Source of the DNA: Desarmillaria ectypa | Taxonomy: Eukaryota; Basidiomycota; Agaricomycetes; Agaricales; Physalacriaceae | DNA: 64,000 nt | Assembly: GCA_030407005.1 (NCBI GenBank) | Contig: JAUDYN010000001.1 | Location: forward strand, 310,001-374,000 | Reading direction: 5' to 3' | Part shown: piece by piece, positions 48,646-58,976 of the stretch | How positions within the stretch are numbered: the stretch's first letter is position 1 | How the letters are laid out: each line of letters starts with the position of its first letter | Program-made: the position numbers and the translations under genes | The notes under the pieces: generated by a model | What the model saw: the letters and a program-made list of their open reading frames with translations, nothing else | Databases searched by the model: none | Told to the model about the DNA's origin: nothing

Positions 48646-48902
48646 TGAAGGTACAAATACAACTATGGCTAACTTCTTATATGTCGAAATAGCGTTACCC
48701 GACCGATGTCAATTGAACATGAGTACATGACGAATCAAAGCAACGCGGCTCCATGTTCAAGCTCCGCGTTGTCCTGATACTCTTTCTCGGTACTGGGCGT
48801 TTCTGTCGTCTCAGCATTCATCGCCACTGCTTGTGCATCACCTCATCTATGGAGGAGTCCGCTTTGCTATTCTAATCATAGAGCACAGTTAGCGTGGGCC
48901 AT
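48646..48902. other. Spacer after P450 F
   Basis: No coding motif seen between the P450 F stop and the stray exon. Confidence 0.3.
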
Positions 48903-49003
48903 ATGGCGCGAAAGGGCTTCATCTTTTCAGGCGGGACAGTCGTTCCGACCGGTAGTCATGTCGCAGTAGCTGCGCTCTTTACGTATGTCGATGACTGGAA
49001 ACT
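48903..49003 (+). pseudogene. Stray P450 exon (exon 10 remnant)
   Basis: The frame ARKGFIFSGGTVVPTGSHVA continuing VAALFTYVDD corresponds to exon 10 of the intact P450s (KKDFVFSDGTIVPAGNHLGV in copy F). No other P450 exon is present on either side. It lies against the truncated 3' end of F3, so both partners of a former tail-to-tail pair have been cut. Confidence 0.65.
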
Positions 49004-49043
49004 CGTAGCATTATCAGGTGTTACACTGAATGAATTCCGGATT

Positions 49044-49627
49044 TTATGACCAACGGGGCGGCGTAAGCAGAATGTCACAGCAAAGCGGAAAGGTTCTCGC
49101 ATTGGTACAGTCGCCCTGTGTGACGCTCTCAAGAAATATCCAATTCATCGGCGTGCACGTTCGAATAGATACGAGATAGCGGCCACAGAGAAGGAAAGTA
49201 CGGGTCACAAAGGAGCACGTCCGTAAGGTGGGGATGTCGTCGTGCAGGAAGTCGAAAATGTAACCGGTAAGCTCCTGGGGCACAGAACGGGTCGACTCAC
49301 CGAGTACCCCGTTCTTGAATAGCATCGCCATGGGCAGCATATACCTACGACGTGAATCAGTGCTTTCCCTGAGAATTAGAAATACAGCGATGCACGAAAT
49401 ACCAGAAAGTGATGTCCACCGAAGAGCCGTACAGATATCCCAAGGAAAGGCAAGAATGTTGAGTACAGGCATTGAAGAGAACGAAGTGAAATGATGGTGG
49501 TACGGAAGCAAGAATTATCGTGTCGCTTCCACTTGACCTCCTTACCACTGCCACTGCCACCGAGCGCGACAATACTCGTAAGGCGCGTGGCATAATTCTT
49601 TCGTTTGCCACTGCCCTTGCCTAGCAT
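49044..49627 (-). pseudogene. F-box-like pseudogene (copy F3, N-terminal part only)
   Basis: The minus strand reads VPQELTGYIFDFLHDDIPTL followed by RTCSFVTRTFLLCGRYL, the F-box-like start also seen in F1, F2 and F4, and breaks off soon after. Upstream sequence to about 49627 resembles the 5' side of F4. The C-terminal two thirds are absent. It lies head to head with R4. Confidence 0.65.
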
Positions 49628-49759
49628 ATTTCAAGCGCTGTTACATCTCCTGTGCAAGTAGTACTCGCTTAACGTTATGGGAGAAACTACGGTTCAGGGT
49701 CATTACTAGTATGCACTGCATGGCCCCAGTTCATCATCGTGAAGCGTAATATATTTCCT

Positions 49760-50850
49760 TGAACGAATGAACGCTGACAGCGTCATGGGCATCCTAGTCC
49801 CACCTTACAAGTATTTGGGACCGATGCGAGGACCGAAGATAGACCATGTACAATACTATCATACTCCGTACTTGTATGTGCAACCGAATTCTCACAGAAA
49901 ACTCATTCGTCACAGCTTTTTGCAGGGAAAGGAACTTTATTCAATGACGAAAAAAGTACGAGCTACCGAATATGGCGCGTCACACCGACATGATCTCCTA
50001 GCTGCACTAAGATTTTTGCGCAGGACGGGCTGGAGATCACTACTCCAGCATATTCCCTCTATGCCTGGAAGGAGGTCAAGATTAACCCCGTCGTGAAGGA
50101 GTATGAATGATGCCAATACCCTGGTGGCAGAGTGCACGCCTGAAAGAACCCAGCTCTCATGTTAGCATCTACTGCAATTTTCGCGGTTAGAGGTTTGGGA
50201 GCAGAGGCCTTTCTTCTGCAGGGAAGACGGCGACAAGCCCCATACTATCCGCTCCAGATGGAGACCATCGCAGCCTTCGAAAACGTCAAGGCGTGATTTT
50301 CATCTTGTTTACCCGACTGGACTTCAGGTTCAGTCATTCCTGCGAAGGGCCATCTCAACCCAGAGCTGGCACCGCCTGGTACAGAGATTAGAGTCTATGT
50401 ATAGGATACTCGGTGGATGACGACGACGGGGGAAGATTGTATAATGTCATGCCAGTGGTGGACATTGATAAAGCTGGTAGGGTGTTCCGGTGGTTATATA
50501 TAGTGGTCATGCTGCTTCTGCTCTAGAAGTAGGGTGTTAGCGACCAACTCGCCAAATAAGGGTAAACTCTGTCTCGTGACTCGCGTTCGGCCAATCGAGA
50601 ACAAAGCTCCTTGAATAGTCTGTTTAGATTGCGTTCAAGTAGTCTTTGAGAGATGGAGCTGAATGTTGGGTGATTAAACCTTAGTTCGAGACTGGAGCTT
50701 AAGGCTACCAGTCGAGCTGCTTAAATACAAGTCTGAGTGTCTATAAATAAGTGTCCATGCTTGTCCATGCTGGTTTCCAGCCTGTTTCATGTAGGTGAAG
50801 ATTGTGAAATTGTAACATAGGGCACTAACAGGTATTTATTTTATTTTCCA
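49760..50850 (+). repeat. Dispersed repeat R4, interrupted by a solo LTR
   Basis: On the plus strand a frame from 49767 leads to ASHRHDLLAALRF and IPSMPGRRSRLTPS, matching the R-family coding tail. It is followed by the shared non-coding tail with gcgtgatttt and ctgctctagaagtaggg. A 283-bp LTR splits it at 50535. The sequence resumes at 50818 with cactaacaggtatttat, which lines up with R5 at 57296-57315. R4 lies upstream of P450 G. Confidence 0.7.
50535..50817. mobile_element. Solo LTR (283 bp) with 5-bp target duplication TAGGG
   Basis: It begins tgttagcgacc and ends gaaattgtaaca, so the ends form the TGTTA...TAACA inverted pair expected of an LTR. TAGGG occurs directly on both sides (50530-50534 and 50818-50822). 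Repeat R5 has the uninterrupted sequence gagtaggg followed by a matching taacaggtatttat, which is an empty site. No internal retrotransposon genes are present, so this is the product of LTR-LTR recombination. Confidence 0.85.
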
Positions 50851-51689
50851 CATGGCCCCCTTTTTTAAAATAGAAAAACCGCAGCTGCACTTCCTTGAGA
50901 CGGCTTAACTGTCTAGGTATTTAGACCCCATAGTACACTTTGATACACGGCCGGGTAAGATGACGTGTTTTGATCAATGTCAATATACTACAGGTGTATG
51001 GCTCACTACTGCGAGCCTGAACGTTGAACGGTCTTAACAGACGTCCGAAGATACATCACGCCATTTATTGCCCCCGGCTTCTAAGAATTCTGTGGACGAC
51101 AGTAGGCCGACACCGGCCAAGACTTCTCGATGAGACGTCAACCGCATACGATTCCAGCAAGGTTTTGGAATCCCACTGTAAACTCGAAATTTCCGACGTC
51201 GAAAATTAAACGTCCGGTGCAGAGATGGTAACAGTTCACGGGGAGCAAATACCGTTGATATAGATATATCTGTACGTACGGTCCCATTTTACTGCGCAAC
51301 CGAGTGTATTTACAGACAACCAGCATTGCAACGGCCAGACATCGAAGAGACCCTTGTACCACACAGGATACAATGGCACTGGGAGCCGAGGATTGAATAT
51401 TGATGCTTGTATATTCATCGAAACTCCTCAACCCGTCCTAAACATTGCTCCATACCGTCTTGGTCACTCGGTCAGGTCTGCTACTATCGTTGTGCACCCT
51501 TAAATACATTTAACAAGGGACCACATGATCGAGCACCTTAGAGAGAGTGACAGGGAAATCTTGGCATTGCTTCTTCGCAGCCCGGATCGCAGGCACTGCA
51601 AATGACAAATGCAAAATGAGTATACGGCCCGTCCTTGTGGACTCAGAAGTATGTCTACCCAGACTGCCGATGTTCTCATAGTAAGTAGG
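50851..51689. other. Spacer between R4 and P450 G
   Basis: About 840 bp with no recognised gene. Two short minus frames at 51138-51431 show no domain. Confidence 0.3.
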
Positions 51690-51698
51690 TATATAAAC
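51690..51698 (+). promoter_or_regulatory. TATA box of P450 G
   Basis: tatataaac, 36-44 bp upstream of the ATG at 51734. Confidence 0.6.
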
Positions 51699-51733
51699 GC
51701 TAATCTTATTGCTTCGCTTCTCTACTCTGGCAT

Positions 51734-53862
51734 ATGACTCTCCAAGAAAACATCAACCTTGCCCAACAAATGAACATTGCCTTACTGCTGTGCAGTTTAG
51801 GTCTAGCCACTGTATTCCTACTTGCCTGGCAGCTTCAAAACGCTATCGTCAACAGATCCAAGGTATGTTATAACACAGCTTTTCCTCGCAGATACTGACG
51901 TCGTCCCAGCTGAAAGCTATTCCTACCATCGGATCATCTGGAATCATAACGTCTTGGAAAGATGCCTTCAGATTTGTCTTCCACGCAAAAGAAATTATTC
52001 AAGAGGGTCATCGAATGGTGTGTATTGCGCCGTCTCGCCGATATTTGACGTCGCTCATTTTCATCTAGCACTACGGATCAGCCTTCAAAGTTCCAATGTT
52101 CGATAAATGGATGGTCGTAGTGAGCGGGCCAGAGAAGATCAATGAAATTCGAAAAGCTTCGCTTGAACAGCTCTCTTCGAAGGACGCTGGTGGAGAAGTA
52201 GGAAATCTCTCCTGTTTGGGGCTATAGCGCGATATAATGACAGCCATTATAGGTTATACAGGCGGACTACACGATTGGCCGTCGTTTCAATGCGGACAGT
52301 TACCATACAGACGTCATTCGAAGCGCTTTGACGCGCAATATTGGTGCATGCTTCGCAGACGTTCAGGACGAGATTCAAGCGGCGTTCAAAGACAATATAC
52401 CAATGACTGAAGGTACAATGTCTCACGGTCTTCTGTTAGGCGATCTCTTAACATAAGTACTTGTAGATTGGATCCCAGTTCCTGCGTATAAAACGATCTT
52501 ACAAATTGTATGCAGAGCGAGCAACCGGATGTTCGTCGGGATCCCTCTTTGTTAGTGAACCTCTTCGTCTTAAAGAACCGTTGACCTGACCTGGTGCTCA
52601 AGGTCGCAATCGCGATTACATCAAACTCAACATCAGTTATACTGTCAATGTTATGGCTTGCGCTCATATTATCCGCCTTTTCCCCTCGATACTAAAGCCG
52701 TATGTCACTTCAATTCGACCCGGCATTGTCCAGGCTAACCCGCTTCGTGTGATCAGAATCGTAGGATCCATCTTCACGCCTCGTAGGCATGCAGCAGCCA
52801 AGATGGAGAAACTTCTCGGCGAAATCATACGAGAGCGATTGCGCCAAGACGATGTGCACGGCATAGATTGGCCGGGAAAGCCGGTGAGGGGTCTGAGCTA
52901 CTCTCGTCGAAACTGATTTATCTCATCCAACAATAGAATGACCTCCTCTCGTGGCTTATTAATGCGGCTAATGGTGACAGCGAGAGACGTACAGTGAAAG
53001 ACTTGATAGTTCGGATGCTTGGCTTGAACTTTGCGGCTATTCATACGACATCTATGGTGTGTCTATTGAATCTAAAGTTCGAGCAGCTAGTAACCATACG
53101 CTCTTAGTCATTTACTGCCGCTCTATATGCACTAGCTGCGCATTCGGAATATGTCCAAACCCTCCGTGATGAGGTGGAAACCGTGATCGCAGAAGAAGGC
53201 CAGACTAAGGCTGCGACGGGAAAGATGAATAAACTTGATAGTTTCGTTAAAGAAGCTCAGAGGCTATACGGTGGAAGTGGTGTCTGTAAGTCGTCGTTAC
53301 CCCACCATTACACCAATGCATTCTGATAATCAAGTGCAGTTAGTATGCTTCGTTTAGTTAAGAAAGATTTTATGTTCTCGGATGGAACGGTTGTTCCAGC
53401 TGGCAATCAAATCGCTGTCGCTGCTTACTCCACACATATGTACGAGGTAAGCATGAGTTTGGGTGTAATCATCGTCCTTCTCAAGACTCTTCCTACATAG
53501 GAGAACTACGAGGACCCGTTGGAGTTCAAGCCGTGGAGGTTCTCTGATAAGAGGAAAGAGGAGGGTGAGAGCATTCGCCACCAGATGGTGACGACTAGCT
53601 TAGATTACATTCTTTTTGGCAACGGGAGACCCGCTTGGTGAGTCCACGTGGCAGAACCAAGAGCCTGAAGCTGACTGTTGTTCAAAGCCCGGGTCGCTTC
53701 TTCGCCGTCAACGAGTTGAAGGCGCTCATGTCTTATGTTCTTTTGAACTTTGACGTGAAAATGGACAAGGTTCCTGAAGCCGGGTGGTTCCTCTCGGATC
53801 AGTTCCCGAATCAGAGCGGTAAGGTTCTGTTCAGGAAGCGCGCACCTGCCGTGAAGGTGTAA
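51734..53862 (+). CDS. Cytochrome P450 monooxygenase G (ER-anchored)
   Basis: Twelve exons join without a stop to 516 aa: 51734-51862, 51910-52017, 52069-52197, 52253-52412, 52467-52550, 52603-52699, 52757-52883, 52937-53056, 53108-53285, 53340-53446, 53501-53637 and 53688-53862. The N-terminus MTLQENINLAQQMNIALLL continues into the anchor SLGLATVFLLAWQLQNA. Motifs: I-helix FAAIHTTS (His313-Thr314-Thr315), ExxR KEAQR (Glu367-Arg370), KPWRF, and heme loop LFGNGRPAC-PGRFF (Cys459). It is close to copy F in several exons (RNIGACFADVQDEIQAAFKD is shared exactly), which suggests a recent duplication. Reaction type as for the family; substrate unknown. Confidence 0.9.
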
Positions 53863-54238
53863 GTACAGGCATAGCTAGCTTGTACATCAAAATAGCGGTG
53901 CTAAGCGACTGATGTACATTGAATAGTATGCTGGCTGTACGTAACGAAACACACATTTCAATGCAACATTATTCAGTGCTTGAGCTCCTCGTTATTCTAG
54001 TATTCTTCGGCGCTAGGCGTTTTCCATCATTTCAGCATTCATCGCTAGCGCTGCCCATGAAACACGTTATATATGGAGGAGACCACTTTGCTATTCAATG
54101 AATAAGTACCATGGGCTTCTTTAAATGACAGGGAAAGGAGTGTTTCTGACTTGTGCCACGTTTATCAGTATTTTTCCCGGTCTAGCGTGCTTGCTTTACG
54201 GAGTACCTAAAATAGCTGGCCTGGTTTCTCGCGCAGCC

Positions 54239-54890
54239 ATGGCACTCAAAGAGTTCTTCAGTATTGTACGGCAGATGGAAAAAAACTTGCTGCTGAGCAC
54301 CTTAGGCTTGTCCCTGGTATATCCGCTTGCTTGCCAATTTCGACAGGCCTCAAACAACAGAGAAAAGATAAGTAGACACGCATTTTTCCCGGATTATTTT
54401 CACCACATCGCAGTTGAAAGGTATTCCTACCGTCGGGTCCTCTGGATTTACCGCATCTCGGAAGGATGCCTTTAGACTCCTTTTTCACTGGAGGAAGGTT
54501 ACCGGAAGGTTTGTTCTGAATCGTCTCAACTCTTGCCGATTTTTCGGGAGGCTGGCTAATTTATTGCCTAGTACTACGGGGTCAGTGTTCAGAGTGCCGT
54601 TGCTCGACAAATGGATGATCGTCGTGAGCGGTCCTGAGAAGATTGATGGGATTCGAAAATCCTCACCTGAGTAGCTGTCTTCACTGTATGCGACCTAGGA
54701 TGTAACGCTTCCTCAAGTTTTTGTATTAATATTAAAATCATCGTGGAGATTTTGTCTTTTGCAGATAGACTACACGATGGGCCGCTGCGTGATCACTGAC
54801 CCTTATATTACCAATTGAACGTTGTACGAAACGCCTTGACCCGTAACACAGCCGTTTGTTTTGCGAAAGTTGCAGACGAGGTTGTGACAC
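54239..54890 (+). pseudogene. Cytochrome P450 pseudogene H (first four exons)
   Basis: It starts like a normal copy: MALKEFFSIVRQMEKNLLL, then an anchor. The donor of intron 1 is changed from GT to AT (AAG|ataagt). Exon 2 (LKGIPTVGSSGFTASRKDAF) loses its frame near the end. Exon 3 (VPLLDKWMIVVSGPEKIDGI) has a TAG after SSPE. Exon 4 has a frameshift after DPY. The copy ends abruptly near 54890, where F4 begins on the other strand. Exons 5-12, including the heme loop, are missing. Confidence 0.8.
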
Positions 54891-56120
54891 ACTTGCTCTA
54901 CCGTCAATGACTGCAACATAGGACTGAGGCGCGTTCCAAGTAACCGAGGGTCCAGCGGAGAGGCCAAGATAATGAAAAAAATAGTAGAGGCCTCTGAGTC
55001 GGCTCAGATCTAAACTGGCATGTTGATCTTTGGAAAGAAGTTAGTGAGATGATGCAGTCGAAGAAGATGGAGACTTACCCGTCTAGGCGTTAACATCTAG
55101 AATGAAGTACTCGAGCGTTCCCTGTATCGCGTTAAACCGTCTCTGAATAAGCGATGAGGTGGTCTCATAGTATATTTGAAGAGAGAGATGCAGAATACAG
55201 CTGATGTTGTACAGAAACTAGCTGAAGAATAGCCACGCAATATTACTGGATGTTGCAGCACCTGCCTAGTCAAAGACTCCAGTGCTGGTAGGCCTTCCGG
55301 TAAAGGGCGAATCGGTGGATAAAGTTTGGAGGTCCATTCTGCTCTGTCATCAGAGACGAGCGACAGATGCTTTAGTGCCTGGTTCGTAGCAGCAGTGAAT
55401 ACGTCTTCAAATTGTTCATGCATTTTAATCGCGATTCCATTGACAGTGAACGTCTTGGGTGGTACAGAGGTATCGGCGAGAGATGAGTTCGATATGGAAC
55501 AGATTATGGAAAGATGGAATGATAGGAAAGAGAGAGGTGTCCGTCAAAATGTCCATCATCGAGTCTGACATTGCATGAATTCCGAATCTTGTGGCCAACG
55601 AGGCGACACAAGGAGAATGTTCGAGCAATGTGGCAAGGTTCTTGCATTGGTATAGTTGCCCTGCGTATTGTTCTCAAAACTGGTTCAATTTACAGATATG
55701 CACGATAAACGCGCTTGAATAGATATGATAGCGGCTATGAGGAAGGAAAGCATGGCATACAAGGGAGCACATCCTGAAGGTGAAATGTCATCATGCGGGA
55801 AGTCGAGAATGTAATCAAGGAGCTCTTGGGGCACAGAAAGGCTCGGGTCGCTGGGTACCGTACTTTGACCGGCGTCGTCATGGGAAGTCGTTCTCCGTAT
55901 GCCTATGGCTTGAATCAGTGTTTTTTTTTCTGAGAGGAAGAAATACAAGGTTACACGAAATTTAACGAAGAGACATCCACTGAAGAGCCATACAGATGAT
56001 GGTGGTAGTGATCGCGGTGCTTCCTCTTGTCTCCTTACCACCAACAACCCCACTGAACGTGACGATATCGATAAATTCTTTACTCGCCACAGCTGTCGAC
56101 GCTGAGGCATAGCACCCTTC
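54891..56120 (-). pseudogene. F-box-like pseudogene (copy F4)
   Basis: The minus strand reads VPQELLDYILDFPHDDIS (about 55845-55790), then in other frames LEHSPCVASLATRFGIHAMS (55628 on), EQFEDVFTAATNQALKHLSL and LPEGLPALESL, as in F2. Non-coding parts also match F2, for example the stretch with atgttaac and the tggcctctccgctggaccc block near 54950. Homology stops near 54891, where P450 H begins on the other strand, so the last part of F4 is lost. Several frameshifts make it a pseudogene. It is head to head with R5. Confidence 0.7.
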
Positions 56121-56199
56121 AAGCGATATCACCGATGTGGAACGTCGCGACTCCTATCCAAGATGTTCCCTGGCCATTGGCATTGTAGGGGAGGTCTGG

Positions 56200-57330
56200 A
56201 GTCATTACTGGGGTTAATTGCGATGCTGTCAACAAATCATACCTGTCCTACTTTGAAAAACGCGAATCAGATGCTGGAATAGAAGGGCGCTGGCTGTTGG
56301 TGAGTCCTGAGTTTTTCCGTCGTACTTCATCTTGTTGTAACTATTGCAGTGGGAGGCTTGCTGAGTAGAGAATACTAAATTGTTAGCTACTAGAGCTCGA
56401 GACGAGCTCCTTAAATACTACAGAATGTATCTAGAATGTTCTACTAAAGTATCTAATTATATCCTAGTATCGTGCCAAATTGATGGTACCGAAGGTTCGG
56501 GAATCTTCTGGCACATGCTTGAAGTTGCAAATCCCAACACATCTTATATATGCGCTGCCTTTTCAAGTGGTTGGAGCCGATATGAGAACCTTGCGACTGC
56601 AGTAACGATGTATGGTGCCAACATACTGCGTACGTTTATGAGCAGTCGCATTTTTACAAAAGACTTATTTCTTGCAGCGTTTCCCAGGACTGCCGATTTT
56701 TTCGCAGAAAGGGAATTATTCGAGAACGAAAAAGTCCACGAACTATTGAAATACGATGCACTACACAGGCATGATCCTCTAGCTGCACTACAATTTTCAT
56801 GCAGGATGGTTTGGAGATCACCCGCTGGCGCGCCTCCCCTGCGACTAGAAACAGGCCAAGATTGACCCCATTTCGGACGAATGATGTTAACATCCTAGTA
56901 GCAGAGCATGTGCTTAAAAGAACCCAGCTCTGATGTTAGCATCTGCTACAATTTCCGCAGGCACAGGTCTGGGAGCAGAGGTCTTTCTTCTGCGGGGGAA
57001 GAGAGCCAGCTCTGGGTTCGAGATGGCCCTTCGCGGGAATGACTGGACCGTACGGTCGAGTGAATGGGATGAAGAAGGTCACGCCTCAACGTTCTCGGAG
57101 GCTGTGACGGCTTCCATCTGGAGCAGGTAGTTATGGAGTTTGTCGCCGTCTCCGGAGTTTAGAGTCAGTGGATTCGGTTGGCGACGAAGAGGGGGGATTA
57201 TTGTACAATTCTGTGGTGGACATTGATGAAGCTGATAAGGTGTCCTGGTGGTGATGGTTGTGAGTGTTCATGCTATTTCTGCTCTAGGAGTAGGGGGATA
57301 ACAGGTATTTATGCTATTTTCGATGCAGCC
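56200..57330 (+). repeat. Dispersed repeat R5 with upstream coding-like part
   Basis: A 161-codon plus frame (56380-56865) ends in KVHELLKYDALHRHDPLAAL and QFSCRM, the R-family coding tail. The shared downstream tail follows to about 57330, including gaaggtcacgcctcaacgtt and ctgctctaggagtaggggg. This copy carries the uninterrupted site into which the R4 LTR inserted. Read on the minus strand it keeps the start MNTHNHHHQDTLSASSMSTT of the antisense frame seen in R1 and R2, but the frame is broken soon after. No P450 follows it. Confidence 0.7.
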
Positions 57331-58003
57331 CTTCTTGCGAATAGGAGCCATGTTTGAAAATGCTTCCACGGAAGCATGTAGACTTCCGTAGCACCCATAT
57401 TTCTTCACCAGAAGTAGCGGGCCGCAACATACCAACAACATGCTGGCTCAGTTTCGTTGTGAATGCCCTCGTTTCCAACTAGACAATGCAAAGATTGCTG
57501 CAGTGACTCATATCTACTCATCTTCTTGATTTTGTCGCCTGACTCCAAACATTATCCGGCCGTATCTGTCAGCTCAAGTGCCAGTATAGGGCAGACATTG
57601 TAGAACCCGATGTAAGAATACGGATTCCTAATTTGGAAGTACGAGCTTGCATGAATATTCTGGCTCGTTTTCCCCATATTCTCCGGGACGCCTACTCATT
57701 TTCTTAGTGATACATTTCTCACTCATTCTAGTACATTCTACATATCTTGGTAGTATAAAATAAGTGTAATTAGTAGGGCATCGCCAGCGTGATTGCCGTG
57801 AAGATTAGTTCCTTTCCGCTCACCTGTGAACCGCGGGTTCTAATACCCGAACGCTTCTCGTACTTCTTCAAGTTCTTTATGATTAACCGTATATGTGAAC
57901 TTCTCTTTACCCGGTGCTTTCAGACCGAAGAGGTGATATGATACGGGTTTTTTCACCGAGCTAGATGGAATATTGGTAATTTTTTTGGTTACGAAATTGT
58001 TTG
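57331..58003. other. Intergenic, nothing recognised
   Basis: About 670 bp. It contains a short perfect hairpin atgcttccacggaagcat near 57360 and no gene. Confidence 0.35.
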
Positions 58004-58008
58004 ATGCC

Positions 58009-58436
58009 TGTTACGAATACTAGAGTTTTAGCGTAGTAAAGGGTACGTAGCTAAGTATTCGCAATACAGTTGAGTTTCTTTATCAAGAAAGGGAGTCGAG
58101 TAGGAAAGTGGGTCAACGAGCACTAAGCGTAGTCGATAAGATGACCGATCAGTCCAGTAAGCGCTAAGCGTAGCTGGCTCGGAGTCTCTGTTTCACACAA
58201 GGTAAATTGATAAGTCAAGAAATATAATCGTATTTGTAGCTAGTACAAGGATTTATATATCTTGGGATAGGTACTCGGAATGTTCTAGTAGTACAGGTTT
58301 CGGAAATGTTCTACTGCTTTCTGGTAAGTAAAGGAGAATGAAGGAACATTGTAGAAATTGAAAGAAACTCGTACTTCTAAGTACCAGTTTAGGTACTGGA
58401 AACTAATCAGACTAAAGATAGAACATATCCATAACA
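58009..58436. mobile_element. Solo LTR (428 bp) with 5-bp target duplication ATGCC
   Basis: It starts tgttacgaatact and ends atatccataaca; the ends form a TGTTA...TAACA inverted pair. ATGCC lies directly before (58004-58008)and after (58437-58441). Inside are ggatttatatatcttgg, a possible LTR promoter, and two related gcgctaagcgtag/gcactaagcgtag words. Length and sequence differ from the LTR in R4, so a different retrotransposon family was involved. No gag or pol sequence is nearby. Confidence 0.8.
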
Positions 58437-58441
58437 ATGCC

Positions 58442-58976
58442 CATATAATATATATAAAAAGAAAAACAGATTGAAGGGGTGTTGAAGGCACCGCTTGACC
58501 TTTTCTCTGCGCTTATCGCTGTCCTCGAAGCCATCATTTCAAATATCATATCAATCGATTTCGTAAGTTAGCCTTGCCATTCGGAACATAACCGCCTCGA
58601 AGAGCCGAAGTGCGCTGCATGTATTTTTCCTGTATCTTTCATCAGTCAAAGCTAATTTCGCCTACAGGTCCAAGTGTACCGTTACCCACTGCACATATAA
58701 GCATTGAACACGGCCGTTTTGTACCGTGACATACCACCTCATAATGATCATACGCACCGAATCCATAACCAAAGACGGCAGGTGAAGGGTTTGAAAGGTG
58801 ATGTACCGCATACAATTGGTCTGCGGGATGGAATCTTCACCGAAGGGAAAAGTAAGATCCCTCGCAGAAGATTTCTTTTCTCAGGACGGGAAAAGACGGC
58901 TTTACTTCAGCTTGGCAGTTTCATGACTGGATATAAGTCTGAGGATGAACAAAGAGTTGCATCCTGACCTGCTACA
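58442..58976. other. Intergenic, upstream of DUF6534 gene 2
   Basis: It contains a long AT stretch (ataatatatataaaaag, near 58445) just right of the LTR and an 87-codon frame without a domain. Confidence 0.35.

Noticed and set aside
56282..56480. Possible third LTR (tgttggtgag... and tgttagctactag...)
   Set aside because: The starts look LTR-like, but no matching TAACA/CAACA end or target duplication was found.
57360..57377. Hairpin atgcttccacggaagcat as a terminator
   Set aside because: Hairpin terminators do not apply to fungal nuclear genes, and no gene ends there.
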